Positions 1 to 5,494 of a stretch of DNA of 5,494 nt are shown one piece after another. The notes under the pieces are model-generated. The model was not told the origin of the DNA. It searched no databases and saw only the letters and a list, made by a program, of their open reading frames with translations. How positions within the stretch are numbered: position 1 is the first letter of the stretch; each line of letters begins with the position of its first letter. The position numbers were made by a program, and so were the translations under genes. The stretch is from assembly GCA_021813225.1 (NCBI GenBank), contig JAKALH010000225.1, positions 1 through 5,494 of the forward strand, in the 5' to 3' direction. Origin of the DNA: Chloroflexota bacterium (lineage in GTDB: Bacteria > Chloroflexota > Anaerolineae > J036 > Brachytrichaceae).

Positions 1-1364
1 GGCGCTAGTACACCTACGATGGCCGGCAAGTCAATCCGATGATGGATCAAGCGGCGCAGACCACCCAGGAATGCCAGCGCCAGCACGCTGAAGGTGAGGC
101 CGCGCACCATAGCCGAGACAAGCACCTGCCCCGCGCTGAATTGAGTAGTGTTGTGCAGATTTGAACTCAGGTGGTCGGTAATCTGACCAAGCTGGTCGAC
201 AAGCTCCGTCACCTGCCCGCGCATGAATGGCGCTGCGCCCGTTACGAGCCAGAGTACGAATATCGCCGCAAGAACGAATGGCAGTACCCGAGTATTGGTC
301 TGGCCCAGCAACAGTAACCCAAACAACATGAAAAGCGTCATGGGCGGCGTTATCTGGTGACTTATGACGATGACCGCAAACATGAGGATGATAAGCCCCT
401 GATACAGCCACCGCAGCCCGCGCGGCGATACGGCAACCGGCGTATCCGGGTCGCTATATTGCGTGATCAGCCGGTTGTAGCCAGACGCCAGTTTTCTGAC
501 AACTGGCAGGCGCTGGAATGGCGGCAGTTGGCGCGGGGTGGCGTTGCGCAGCCATCGCAGCGTGATTCCTAATATAACCAGGTGCAGAAAATAGGCGAAA
601 GCCTGTGGCGAGAAGTAATCCTGGCCGACCCAGTTGCTGATGCAGAATATCAGCACGCTGGACCACACGACGCGGCGATCATGGGTCAGTGAAGTGAAAA
701 TGAGAAGCAGTGCACCGGCATCGATCAGGTTGAAGAAGACCGGCGACCACCCCGCATAGCTTAAGGCGCTTCCAACGCCGAGCAGGTCGACCAGAACAGC
801 ATTCACTGCGAAGAATCCGGGCCAGTTATGATAGACGCTCAGATACGAAATATGAGGGTCAACACTGCCGTGGCGCTGGATGTAGTCCACAATTCCCACG
901 TGCTTCCACGACCATGCATATCTCAGCGTTCCATATAAGACGTTGGGCGTGCCGTGCACTATCAGGACGAATGCCGCAATATACGCGAATATGACGAAGT
1001 TGTCATGTGGGCGTAAGAAGATCAGAACGGCGGCGCTGACAACAAGAGCGCCCAGTGCCAGATAGGCGGTCGGCGGCAGTATGGAAAGAAAGCCGAGGTC
1101 CGTCATCGACCTGACATCGACCGACCGCACCGAGAGAACCCACAGGCCGACCAACGCTGCAAGCAGAATGTACGGTGCATATCGCCTGGCGATGGCAACG
1201 ACACAACGGGCATCCCTCCACCAGTCAGACGGTAACCAGCGCGCGTAATGGCTTCCGCAGCCTGGTTTACCAGTCGCGCGCACCCTACGGCTATCCTGGT
1301 AGCGGTTCTGATGCTCGACGTCAGGTAACGCATTTTGCTGAGCTGGCGTTGGTTTATTGATCAC
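1..1364 (-). CDS. Polytopic membrane protein, putative polysaccharide polymerase or GT-C-type glycosyltransferase (C-terminus beyond window)
   Basis: An uninterrupted minus-strand frame of 454 codons runs from a GTG at 1362-1364 to the left edge with no stop, so the gene is partial. The GTG was chosen because TGAGG lies five bases upstream (1370-1374). There is no ATG in this frame until about residue 87. The first 60 residues are polar and probably cytoplasmic. After that come about ten hydrophobic segments, roughly at residues 64-79, 98-117, 122-138, 184-200, 206-225, 231-245, 254-270, 320-337, 342-355, 360-376 and 413-435. Between the third and fourth is a loop rich in aromatic and charged residues (about 140-183) holding HVGIVDYI, SVDP and YHNWPGFF. 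NWVGQDYFSPQAFAYF follows at 244-259. Large loops of this kind after early membrane helices are typical of membrane glycosyltransferases and polymerases, but no diagnostic catalytic motif was identified. The neighbouring flippase supports a glycan role. An O-antigen-ligase-like or purely hypothetical membrane protein is also possible. The coding call is firm and the function is inferred. Confidence 0.82.
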   Translation of the reverse strand, partial: MINKPTPAQQNALPDVEHQNRYQDSRRVRATGKPGCGSHYARWLPSDWWRDARCVVAIARRYAPYILLAALVGLWVLSVRSVDVRSMTDLGFLSILPPTAYLALGALVVSAAVLIFLRPHDNFVIFAYIAAFVLIVHGTPNVLYGTLRYAWSWKHVGIVDYIQRHGSVDPHISYLSVYHNWPGFFAVNAVLVDLLGVGSALSYAGWSPVFFNLIDAGALLLIFTSLTHDRRVVWSSVLIFCISNWVGQDYFSPQAFAYFLHLVILGITLRWLRNATPRQLPPFQRLPVVRKLASGYNRLITQYSDPDTPVAVSPRGLRWLYQGLIILMFAVIVISHQITPPMTLFMLFGLLLLGQTNTRVLPFVLAAIFVLWLVTGAAPFMRGQVTELVDQLGQITDHLSSNLHNTTQFSAGQVLVSAMVRGLTFSVLALAFLGGLRRLIHHRIDLPAIVGVLA

Positions 1365-1369
1365 CCGAT

Positions 1370-1374
1370 CCTCA
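1370..1374 (-). promoter_or_regulatory. Ribosome binding site deciding the GTG start at 1364
   Basis: TGAGG on the minus strand lies five bases before the GTG at 1362-1364. It supports this non-ATG start over the ATG at 1331-1333, which is in another frame that closes after 76 codons. Confidence 0.6.
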
Positions 1375-1386
1375 GACTCGTGCCTT

Positions 1387-1416
1387 ATTGTACTGAGTGC
1401 CCACTGGCAATGTGAA
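1387..1416 (-). promoter_or_regulatory. Candidate sigma-70 promoter for the polytopic membrane protein gene
   Basis: On the minus strand TTCACA (1411-1416) is followed after 18 bases by TACAAT (1387-1392). Each hexamer matches the TTGACA/TATAAT consensus in five of six positions. The predicted transcription start, about seven bases downstream, would give a leader of roughly 15-20 bases that contains the TGAGG ribosome binding site. The element fits entirely in the gap between the flippase-kinase stop and the next start, so the downstream gene may have its own promoter as well as read-through from the operon. The call rests on sequence match only. Confidence 0.4.
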
Positions 1417-1440
1417 ACAAGCTTAAATTGCTGCTGCAGC

Positions 1441-3810
1441 CTATACCTGCCGTAATACAGTCTCCACGTTTTTAGCCAGCCAGAGCGCGTGGCGTCCCAG
1501 CCGCGTGGACTTCGATAGTTCGTCACTGACGTGACGGAGCCACGTCAGCAGGATGAGAGTGCGCATGTGAATGTCGCCGACAGGGTAATCCTGCATTGCC
1601 TGTCGCAGAATGGTGGTCTCGTGTCCCTGCCAGGAATCACCCTGCAGCAGTTGCCTGATTACATCGCCCATCTCCAGCCCGCTGCCAGCCATGCGCGTCG
1701 TGATCAATAACAGTAATGTATCGAGTATCGGCAGTTCATCTTCAGCAGCCAGTTCCCAATCCAGGATTCCGTTGATGCGTAAGCCGTCTTGTGACACCCG
1801 CAGGTTTCCCAGCCAGTAATCGCCGTGGATCCAGCTTAATGCGACGGAGCGTCCCAGCAATTGGTCGTGCAGCAGCATTCGCAGTTTACACACCGCCTCA
1901 ACACAGGTATGCCCTGTTGTGCGTGTGCGATATACCGTCTCCAGCAGGTTCGTTCTGTTATCTACCCAGTTCGACAGCAGTTCCGTATCGATTGTCTTTG
2001 TCACCGCAGTCCCGGCATGCAGGATATCGATCGTTTCGGCAGCATTACTGACCAGCGCGTTAAGGCTTGCCGGCTGGTTGGCTAAGTCCAGTGCATCAAC
2101 ACCGGCGATATAGGCTTCGATGGCGTAGTGCCGTTGCTCATAGTCTCCGCTGGCAAGCAGGGTGGGGAGCAGATTGCGGAAGTCCTGAAGATCGGGCTTC
2201 GCCCGCAGGATTGCCAGTACACGCTGATGCTCCTGGTAGTGTTGCCACGAGGATTCGCTGCGCGGCATCTTAAGCAGGGCAGCAGGAGCAGCACCAGTAG
2301 CGCTGAGCGCCACCACGATCATGTCCGTAGTGGTTCGTAAAATCTTGCGCGCCTTCCAGATTTCGCCAAGCGTGTGCCCGGAGTCGTCTTTTACACTCAT
2401 TAGCAGAAGGGGTACAAACCGATTGACTTCGCTGAGAGTCTGATGGTTTCTGAAATGCCAGATGAACAAATGTAACAACGGAGATAACCGGCTCCCTGTC
2501 GGCAAATCAATCTGAGGCAGCCACATTCCACTGAGCTGGGTGGCTGCCAGGTATAGACCAATCGATGTCTGTGCAACAAACCAGGCGACACCGAAACCCG
2601 TGATGCCCCAGATATTGAGCATCATGACACCGAGTACCAGTATGATGCCGCACAGCACGGCCTGCACCACAACCGCATCGCGATTCCGCTGTCTGGCGCG
2701 GGATATCTCAAGAAAGTGCGCTGTGAAACTATAACCGAGTGTGGACAGGGCCAACAGACGCAACAGCGTAGAGCCTTCCACGGCATAGTTGCCGCCGAAA
2801 ACCTGCAGGATATAGGGTGCAGCCACTTCGACGATCACCACGGCAGGCAGCAACAGCCGCATGGTCTGGAGCCAGGTTTTCAGGCTATAGGTCGCCAACC
2901 TCGCCGCATCGGTGGCTACCTCGGTCAGAAACGACATGTTCATGTTGACGCTGACGAGGTCAAGAGCAAATGCCACAGTCCAGGGCAGATAGAAATAGGC
3001 GCTGACCTCGGCGCCGACTGACGCAATCACAATCAGCGGCAAGATACTTACAGTGGCGTTCCAGATCAGCGTGCTGGTGTAGTTGCCGGCGATGAATCGT
3101 GCAATTTCGCCGATATTCAGCCGGATGTTGTTGCCGGCTGACCGGCGCACATGGCGCGGTATGAGAAAGCCGAATATCAGCAGGTTCGTTGGTATGACGA
3201 TGAGGATGGACGGAATCACCCACGAGGCAAATACCCCATACTGCGGCAGCAATGCGGCGAACACGAACAGGAGCGCGATTTTGGATATTGCGTAGATGAC
3301 GTTTTCGATGGGCACCCAGGTCGCCTGCCTTAAACCCACCAGCACCGCATCCTGGATAACAAAAATGACCCATCCCATCGTGGAGCCGATGAACCAGGCT
3401 GACAGCGTGACATCATCGCGGATGAACCGCAGTGACGGTGCCCACCAGGCTACACCGTATACGAAGATAACGCTGGTGATAAATGCCATAGCCAGTGCCA
3501 GACCGTACCCGGCGAGAACCAGCCGGCTGGTGGCTTTGCCGGCTGTGGGAACGAAGCGGTTCGCAACATTGACCATGCCCAGCTGCGAAAGCAGGCTGAT
3601 CAACTGCATGGCTGACATGGCGGCAGTGTTGATACCGACAACTGAGGCGTTGTATTGGCGTGCGGCGACGCCCCAGTACAGCAAACCGAGTGCGGAAGTC
3701 GCCGTCGAACTGAAGATGAGCGCATAGCCGTTCCAGAATAGTGGCTCGCGCAAGTGCGTGATGAGGCGGTTAACCAGCCGGCGCTGTGTCACCGGTTGCG
3801 ACACGGTCAC
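1441..3810 (-). CDS. Fusion of a Wzx-like polysaccharide flippase with an APH/choline-kinase-like phosphotransferase domain
   Basis: This single open frame of 789 residues has two parts. Residues 1 to about 430 form a polytopic membrane domain with about twelve hydrophobic segments, roughly at 29-49, 60-80, 97-119, 136-158, 170-189, 194-216, 250-268, 272-288, 317-336, 345-365, 379-398 and 402-424. Its early WNGYALIFSSTATSALG region resembles the start of MATE/Wzx lipid-linked oligosaccharide flippases, and a flippase of this kind is usually about 420-500 residues alone. Residues from about 480 to 789 are soluble and look like an aminoglycoside phosphotransferase-type kinase. There is a candidate ATP-anchoring lysine K514 in ALLKMP and a possible helix-C glutamate E527. 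The catalytic-loop motif HGDYWLGN lies at 662-669 and the metal-binding aspartate D684 in ILDWE. All key kinase residues appear present, so the domain is probably active. Its substrate is unknown and could be a sugar, an amino alcohol or a lipid-linked intermediate. The GTG start overlaps the upstream stop as GTGA, with AAGGAG eight bases before it. The fusion is the main oddity of the window. Confidence 0.9.
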   Translation of the reverse strand: MTVSQPVTQRRLVNRLITHLREPLFWNGYALIFSSTATSALGLLYWGVAARQYNASVVGINTAAMSAMQLISLLSQLGMVNVANRFVPTAGKATSRLVLAGYGLALAMAFITSVIFVYGVAWWAPSLRFIRDDVTLSAWFIGSTMGWVIFVIQDAVLVGLRQATWVPIENVIYAISKIALLFVFAALLPQYGVFASWVIPSILIVIPTNLLIFGFLIPRHVRRSAGNNIRLNIGEIARFIAGNYTSTLIWNATVSILPLIVIASVGAEVSAYFYLPWTVAFALDLVSVNMNMSFLTEVATDAARLATYSLKTWLQTMRLLLPAVVIVEVAAPYILQVFGGNYAVEGSTLLRLLALSTLGYSFTAHFLEISRARQRNRDAVVVQAVLCGIILVLGVMMLNIWGITGFGVAWFVAQTSIGLYLAATQLSGMWLPQIDLPTGSRLSPLLHLFIWHFRNHQTLSEVNRFVPLLLMSVKDDSGHTLGEIWKARKILRTTTDMIVVALSATGAAPAALLKMPRSESSWQHYQEHQRVLAILRAKPDLQDFRNLLPTLLASGDYEQRHYAIEAYIAGVDALDLANQPASLNALVSNAAETIDILHAGTAVTKTIDTELLSNWVDNRTNLLETVYRTRTTGHTCVEAVCKLRMLLHDQLLGRSVALSWIHGDYWLGNLRVSQDGLRINGILDWELAAEDELPILDTLLLLITTRMAGSGLEMGDVIRQLLQGDSWQGHETTILRQAMQDYPVGDIHMRTLILLTWLRHVSDELSKSTRLGRHALWLAKNVETVLRQV

Positions 3811-4898
3811 GTGACCGTCTCCTTGTGCCCGGGCTGCTCTTCATTGGTGGTGTCTCGAAAACCGATGATGCGCTTGACGATGGTGCGCAGGTATGAATCC
3901 GCTGCCGTCAAGGGTAATCGCTCGAAGCGATACTCAGCATAGGCATGTTCTTCGGCGCCAAATCCACGCTTGAAGCGCGCCAGCGAGACGGACGCACCGG
4001 ATTCACCCATGTGAAAGTGGCGGCATCCGGCCTCACAGGCATCCTTGATCGCCATATTGTGCAGCAGGTCGCTGGCGCGCACAGGCCCGGCCAGCTCCTT
4101 ATTCATGACACTGCGTGTCGCATGTGCATTGCGTCCCAGCAGCAGCAGGGTGGCTGCAATCGGTTTCCCATCCAGCCATGCCATATAGATTCTGCTGTTG
4201 CCTGCAAGGTAGCGGGTAATATTCTGCAGTTTTGCCAGCGGGTCGCGCCGTAAGCCCCGCCAGCGAGTCAGCGCGCGCGGTTCATGCTGCTGCTGTCCCC
4301 AGCGTTCCAGCGAAGAGAGATATAGCTCGTGAAAAGCCTGCACCAGTCTGCTGCTCGTGTCGCAATCGACGACGAGTCCAGACCGTTCTGCTTTACGGAT
4401 CGATGTGCGGGTCGATTTTTCGTATCGCTTGGACCAGACGACATCGAAACCGCCTGAGAGGTCTATGACATGCGCGCGTCGCGGGACAACCAATGCAGAG
4501 CTGTGTTGCGTTGCTGCCCATATCGTTCCGCTCAATGGATTTGGCCGAACCGACAGCCGCAGGTATGGAAGCCGGGCGAGGTCTGCTACGATGGCTGTGA
4601 GATGTTCAGGCGTGAGTTCGCCGGACGATATCAGACCGCCTATCCCCCAGCCATGCGGCGGCGATGCCGCGTTCGCCAGCCGCGCCGGCATATGTCTCTG
4701 AGCTGCCAGCGGCAATACGGCCTTGACGCCGTCTATAAACTGGTAATAGCGGCTGGCGTCGCTATAAGGCCCTGTCGCACAGATGCAATCCAGCCAGGCT
4801 GGACTCTGTGTGACCAGTGCATAGGGGTCCAACCCATGTACCTGTTGCCAGATATCGCGTGGTGCCGGACTGATGGTGTCACTGATTTCGACTGTCAT
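3807..4898 (-). CDS. FemAB/BioF2-like GNAT-fold acyltransferase (aminoacyl- or acetyltransferase)
   Basis: The protein has 363 residues and no signal peptide or membrane segment, so it is probably cytoplasmic. It has the features of the FemAB-related GNAT group (Acetyltransf_6-like). There is an N-terminal region with S32-P33-A34-W35. At 155-174 a basic stretch KRYEKSTRTSIRKAERSGL matches the family pattern of spaced arginines before a glycine. GKPIAATLLLL lies at 244-254, and FHMGESGASVSLARFKRGFG at 295-314 matches the closing G-x-S to fK-x-gFG motif. The length fits the family, which is usually 330-400 residues. Such enzymes transfer amino acids from tRNA to peptidoglycan precursors, or acyl groups to sugars. 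In exopolysaccharide clusters they often acylate a glycan amine, which would suit the probable deacetylase upstream. The ATG at 4896-4898 is preferred, with GGCGG four bases before it. A GTG at 4982 in the same frame would add 28 residues, but these read out of frame across the epimerase remnant. The next gene overlaps by four bases. Confidence 0.88.
   Translation of the reverse strand: MTVEISDTISPAPRDIWQQVHGLDPYALVTQSPAWLDCICATGPYSDASRYYQFIDGVKAVLPLAAQRHMPARLANAASPPHGWGIGGLISSGELTPEHLTAIVADLARLPYLRLSVRPNPLSGTIWAATQHSSALVVPRRAHVIDLSGGFDVVWSKRYEKSTRTSIRKAERSGLVVDCDTSSRLVQAFHELYLSSLERWGQQQHEPRALTRWRGLRRDPLAKLQNITRYLAGNSRIYMAWLDGKPIAATLLLLGRNAHATRSVMNKELAGPVRASDLLHNMAIKDACEAGCRHFHMGESGASVSLARFKRGFGAEEHAYAEYRFERLPLTAADSYLRTIVKRIIGFRDTTNEEQPGHKETVT
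3819..3824 (-). promoter_or_regulatory. Ribosome binding site inside the end of the FemAB-like gene, for the flippase-kinase
   Basis: AAGGAG on the minus strand lies eight bases before the GTG start at 3808-3810, inside the last codons of the upstream gene. The upstream TGA (3807-3809) and the GTG start share the bases GTGA at 3807-3810. This arrangement is typical of translational coupling and fixes the GTG as the start of the flippase-kinase. Confidence 0.7.
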
Positions 4899-4923
4899 AT
4901 CGCCGCCAAAATCGTTATAAAGA

Positions 4924-5189
4924 TCAGACAGTGAGGATACGATAGACAGATGCAGAAGATGCGTACACCACCCGGCGCACACCGGCGTCCCGTGCGGCAG
5001 TCAGCAGCACAAGAGTGCCGGTGACGTTGGGATCCTCCGTCAGAAGCGGCTGCTGCACAGACTGCGCAACCGAAGGCTGCCGTTGGAAAGGTTGTGGAGA
5101 ATACGGACATTGCCGCCATGCTGGGTAAGTGCCGAAACGATGTGAGATCCGATAAAACCGGCTCCCCCGGTTACGAGATAGGTGGGCAA
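4924..5189 (-). pseudogene. Decayed NAD-dependent sugar epimerase/dehydratase (extended SDR) remnant, internally deleted, frameshifted and C-terminally truncated
   Basis: From a TTG at 5187-5189, with AGGAG eight bases upstream (5198-5202), the frame reads LPTYLVTGGAGFIGSHIV and continues to about NLSNG. This is the Rossmann nucleotide-binding start of UDP-glucose-4-epimerase-like proteins. That frame stops at 5040-5042 after 49 residues. The next recognisable family segment is in another frame, from about 5080 to 4924. It contains QPSVAQSV, then DPNVTGTLVLLTAARDAG, then RRVVYASSASVY, and stops at TGA 4924-4926. Intact relatives have about 50 residues between these two blocks and about 180 more after the second, including the catalytic YxxxK. 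Both are missing here. The internal junction lies near 5078-5085 and the distal junction just after the tyrosine codon, near 4940. The remnant sits between a probable deacetylase gene and the FemAB-like gene, where a sugar-precursor enzyme would be expected. The protein family is clear and loss of function is nearly certain. Confidence 0.87.
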
Positions 5190-5197
5190 GTGCGTTT

Positions 5198-5202
5198 CTC
5201 CT
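5198..5202 (-). promoter_or_regulatory. Ribosome binding site retained in front of the epimerase remnant
   Basis: AGGAG on the minus strand lies eight bases before the TTG at 5187-5189, in the short gap after the deacetylase stop. It supports the TTG as the original start of the epimerase and shows that the 5' end of the dead gene is still in good order. Confidence 0.5.
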
Positions 5203-5228
5203 GGACGCAGATCGGTGCGTGGGAATAC

Positions 5229-5494
5229 TTAACCGGCGCGTATCCTGTCCAATTGAGCCATGACGCTGCGCGCATGTCGCCAGACCCTGGTGCGCCGGCG
5301 CTCCTGCCCCGGCGCGATTGCCAGTGTCCGACCAGAGAGAATTCGACCGAGTTGTTCCACGTTCATTCGCGGCGTCACAATGACGCGCGCGAGCGCAAAT
5401 CGATCGTCGTCCATCGACGATAGCGCGTTCTTGACGCCGCACGCGGAAGTGTAGCCGGTTTTGACAACCAGCTCGCGCACCGCGGCGCTGTAGT
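5229..5494 (-). CDS. C-terminal end of a probable polysaccharide deacetylase (N-terminus beyond window)
   Basis: A minus-strand frame is open from the right edge to TAA at 5229-5231, giving 87 residues of C-terminus. The visible part begins YSAAVRELVVKTGYTSACGV and continues with NALSSMDDDRFALARVIVT. This resembles the region after the last catalytic motif of CE4-type polysaccharide deacetylases, where 'aVr-lv-xxGY-xAC-v' is followed by 'DDrFAL-R-xvt'. None of the metal-binding histidines or the catalytic aspartate would be in this part, so activity cannot be judged. A GTG at 5478-5480 is in frame but is not the start, because the family resemblance continues upstream of it. The gene lies 39 bases before the epimerase remnant in the same direction, so it probably belonged to the same operon. 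A role in removing N-acetyl groups from the glycan would fit. The coding call is fairly secure and the family call is from pattern recognition only. Confidence 0.6.
   Translation of the reverse strand, partial: YSAAVRELVVKTGYTSACGVKNALSSMDDDRFALARVIVTPRMNVEQLGRILSGRTLAIAPGQERRRTRVWRHARSVMAQLDRIRAG

Noticed and set aside
31..411. A 126-codon minus-strand frame
   Set aside because: It is an out-of-frame reading of the polytopic membrane protein gene, with a composition rich in Arg, His and Ala that is typical of shadow frames.
1103..1333. A 76-codon minus-strand frame from an ATG at 1333
   Set aside because: It overlaps the start of the much longer GTG-initiated frame, has no good ribosome binding site, and its sequence shows no membrane or family pattern, while the other frame does.
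1400..1411. Small inverted repeat TGCC-AGTG-GGCA after the flippase-kinase
   Set aside because: The stem has only four pairs and no run of T follows it, so it does not support a rho-independent terminator. It also lies inside the candidate promoter spacer.
3296..3727. A 143-codon plus-strand frame
   Set aside because: It lies wholly antisense to the membrane domain of the flippase-kinase and shows no recognisable protein pattern.
4138..4150. Short run of repeated AGC triplets
   Set aside because: It encodes the leucine-rich LLLL strand of the FemAB-like protein and is too short to count as a repeat element.
4470..4934. A 154-codon plus-strand frame
   Set aside because: It is antisense to the FemAB-like gene, whose family motifs clearly establish the minus strand as coding.
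4910..4950. TATAAC before the FemAB-like gene as a -10 element
   Set aside because: No acceptable -35 element is found 16-18 bases upstream, so a promoter is not supported.
4924..5442. A 172-codon minus-strand frame that looks like one gene
   Set aside because: Its last part is the real second block of the epimerase remnant. The first two thirds are off-frame readings of the deacetylase end and of the epimerase N-terminus, so it is not a genuine protein.

Overview
The window is a compact piece of a cell-surface polysaccharide gene cluster. All genes that can be supported lie on the minus strand, so transcription runs from right to left. The composition is moderately GC-rich, start codons are often GTG or TTG, and purine-rich ribosome binding sites are present. 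This fits a free-living bacterium with a fairly high-GC genome. The protein types, especially a flippase fused to a kinase domain and the multi-spanning membrane protein, recall Chloroflexota clusters. That taxonomic guess is from memory of similar proteins and is weak.

Layout in the direction of transcription: (1) 5494-5229, the C-terminal end of a probable polysaccharide deacetylase that enters from the right edge. (2) 5189-4924, the remains of an NAD-dependent sugar epimerase/dehydratase gene. It keeps its ribosome binding site and its nucleotide-binding N-terminus, but has lost about 50 internal codons, changed frame and lost its whole C-terminal half. (3) 4898-3807, a FemAB/GNAT-type acyl- or aminoacyltransferase. 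(4) 3810-1441, a 789-residue protein that joins a Wzx-like polysaccharide flippase to an aminoglycoside-phosphotransferase-like kinase domain. It overlaps gene 3 by four bases and is probably translationally coupled to it. (5) 1364 to the left edge, the first 454 residues of a large polytopic membrane protein that begins at a GTG codon and runs off the window. It is probably a polysaccharide polymerase or GT-C-type glycosyltransferase. A plausible sigma-70 promoter sits in the 76-base gap before it.

Taken together the genes suggest export and assembly of a decorated glycan. The flippase would move lipid-linked repeat units across the membrane, the polytopic protein would polymerise or glycosylate, and the deacetylase would trim N-acetyl groups. 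The FemAB-like enzyme would add an acyl or aminoacyl group, and the fused kinase domain would phosphorylate a small hydroxylated substrate. No single step is proven by the sequence. No tRNA, rRNA, CRISPR array, insertion sequence or convincing rho-independent terminator was seen. No intergenic stretch longer than 80 bases remains, apart from the epimerase remnant.
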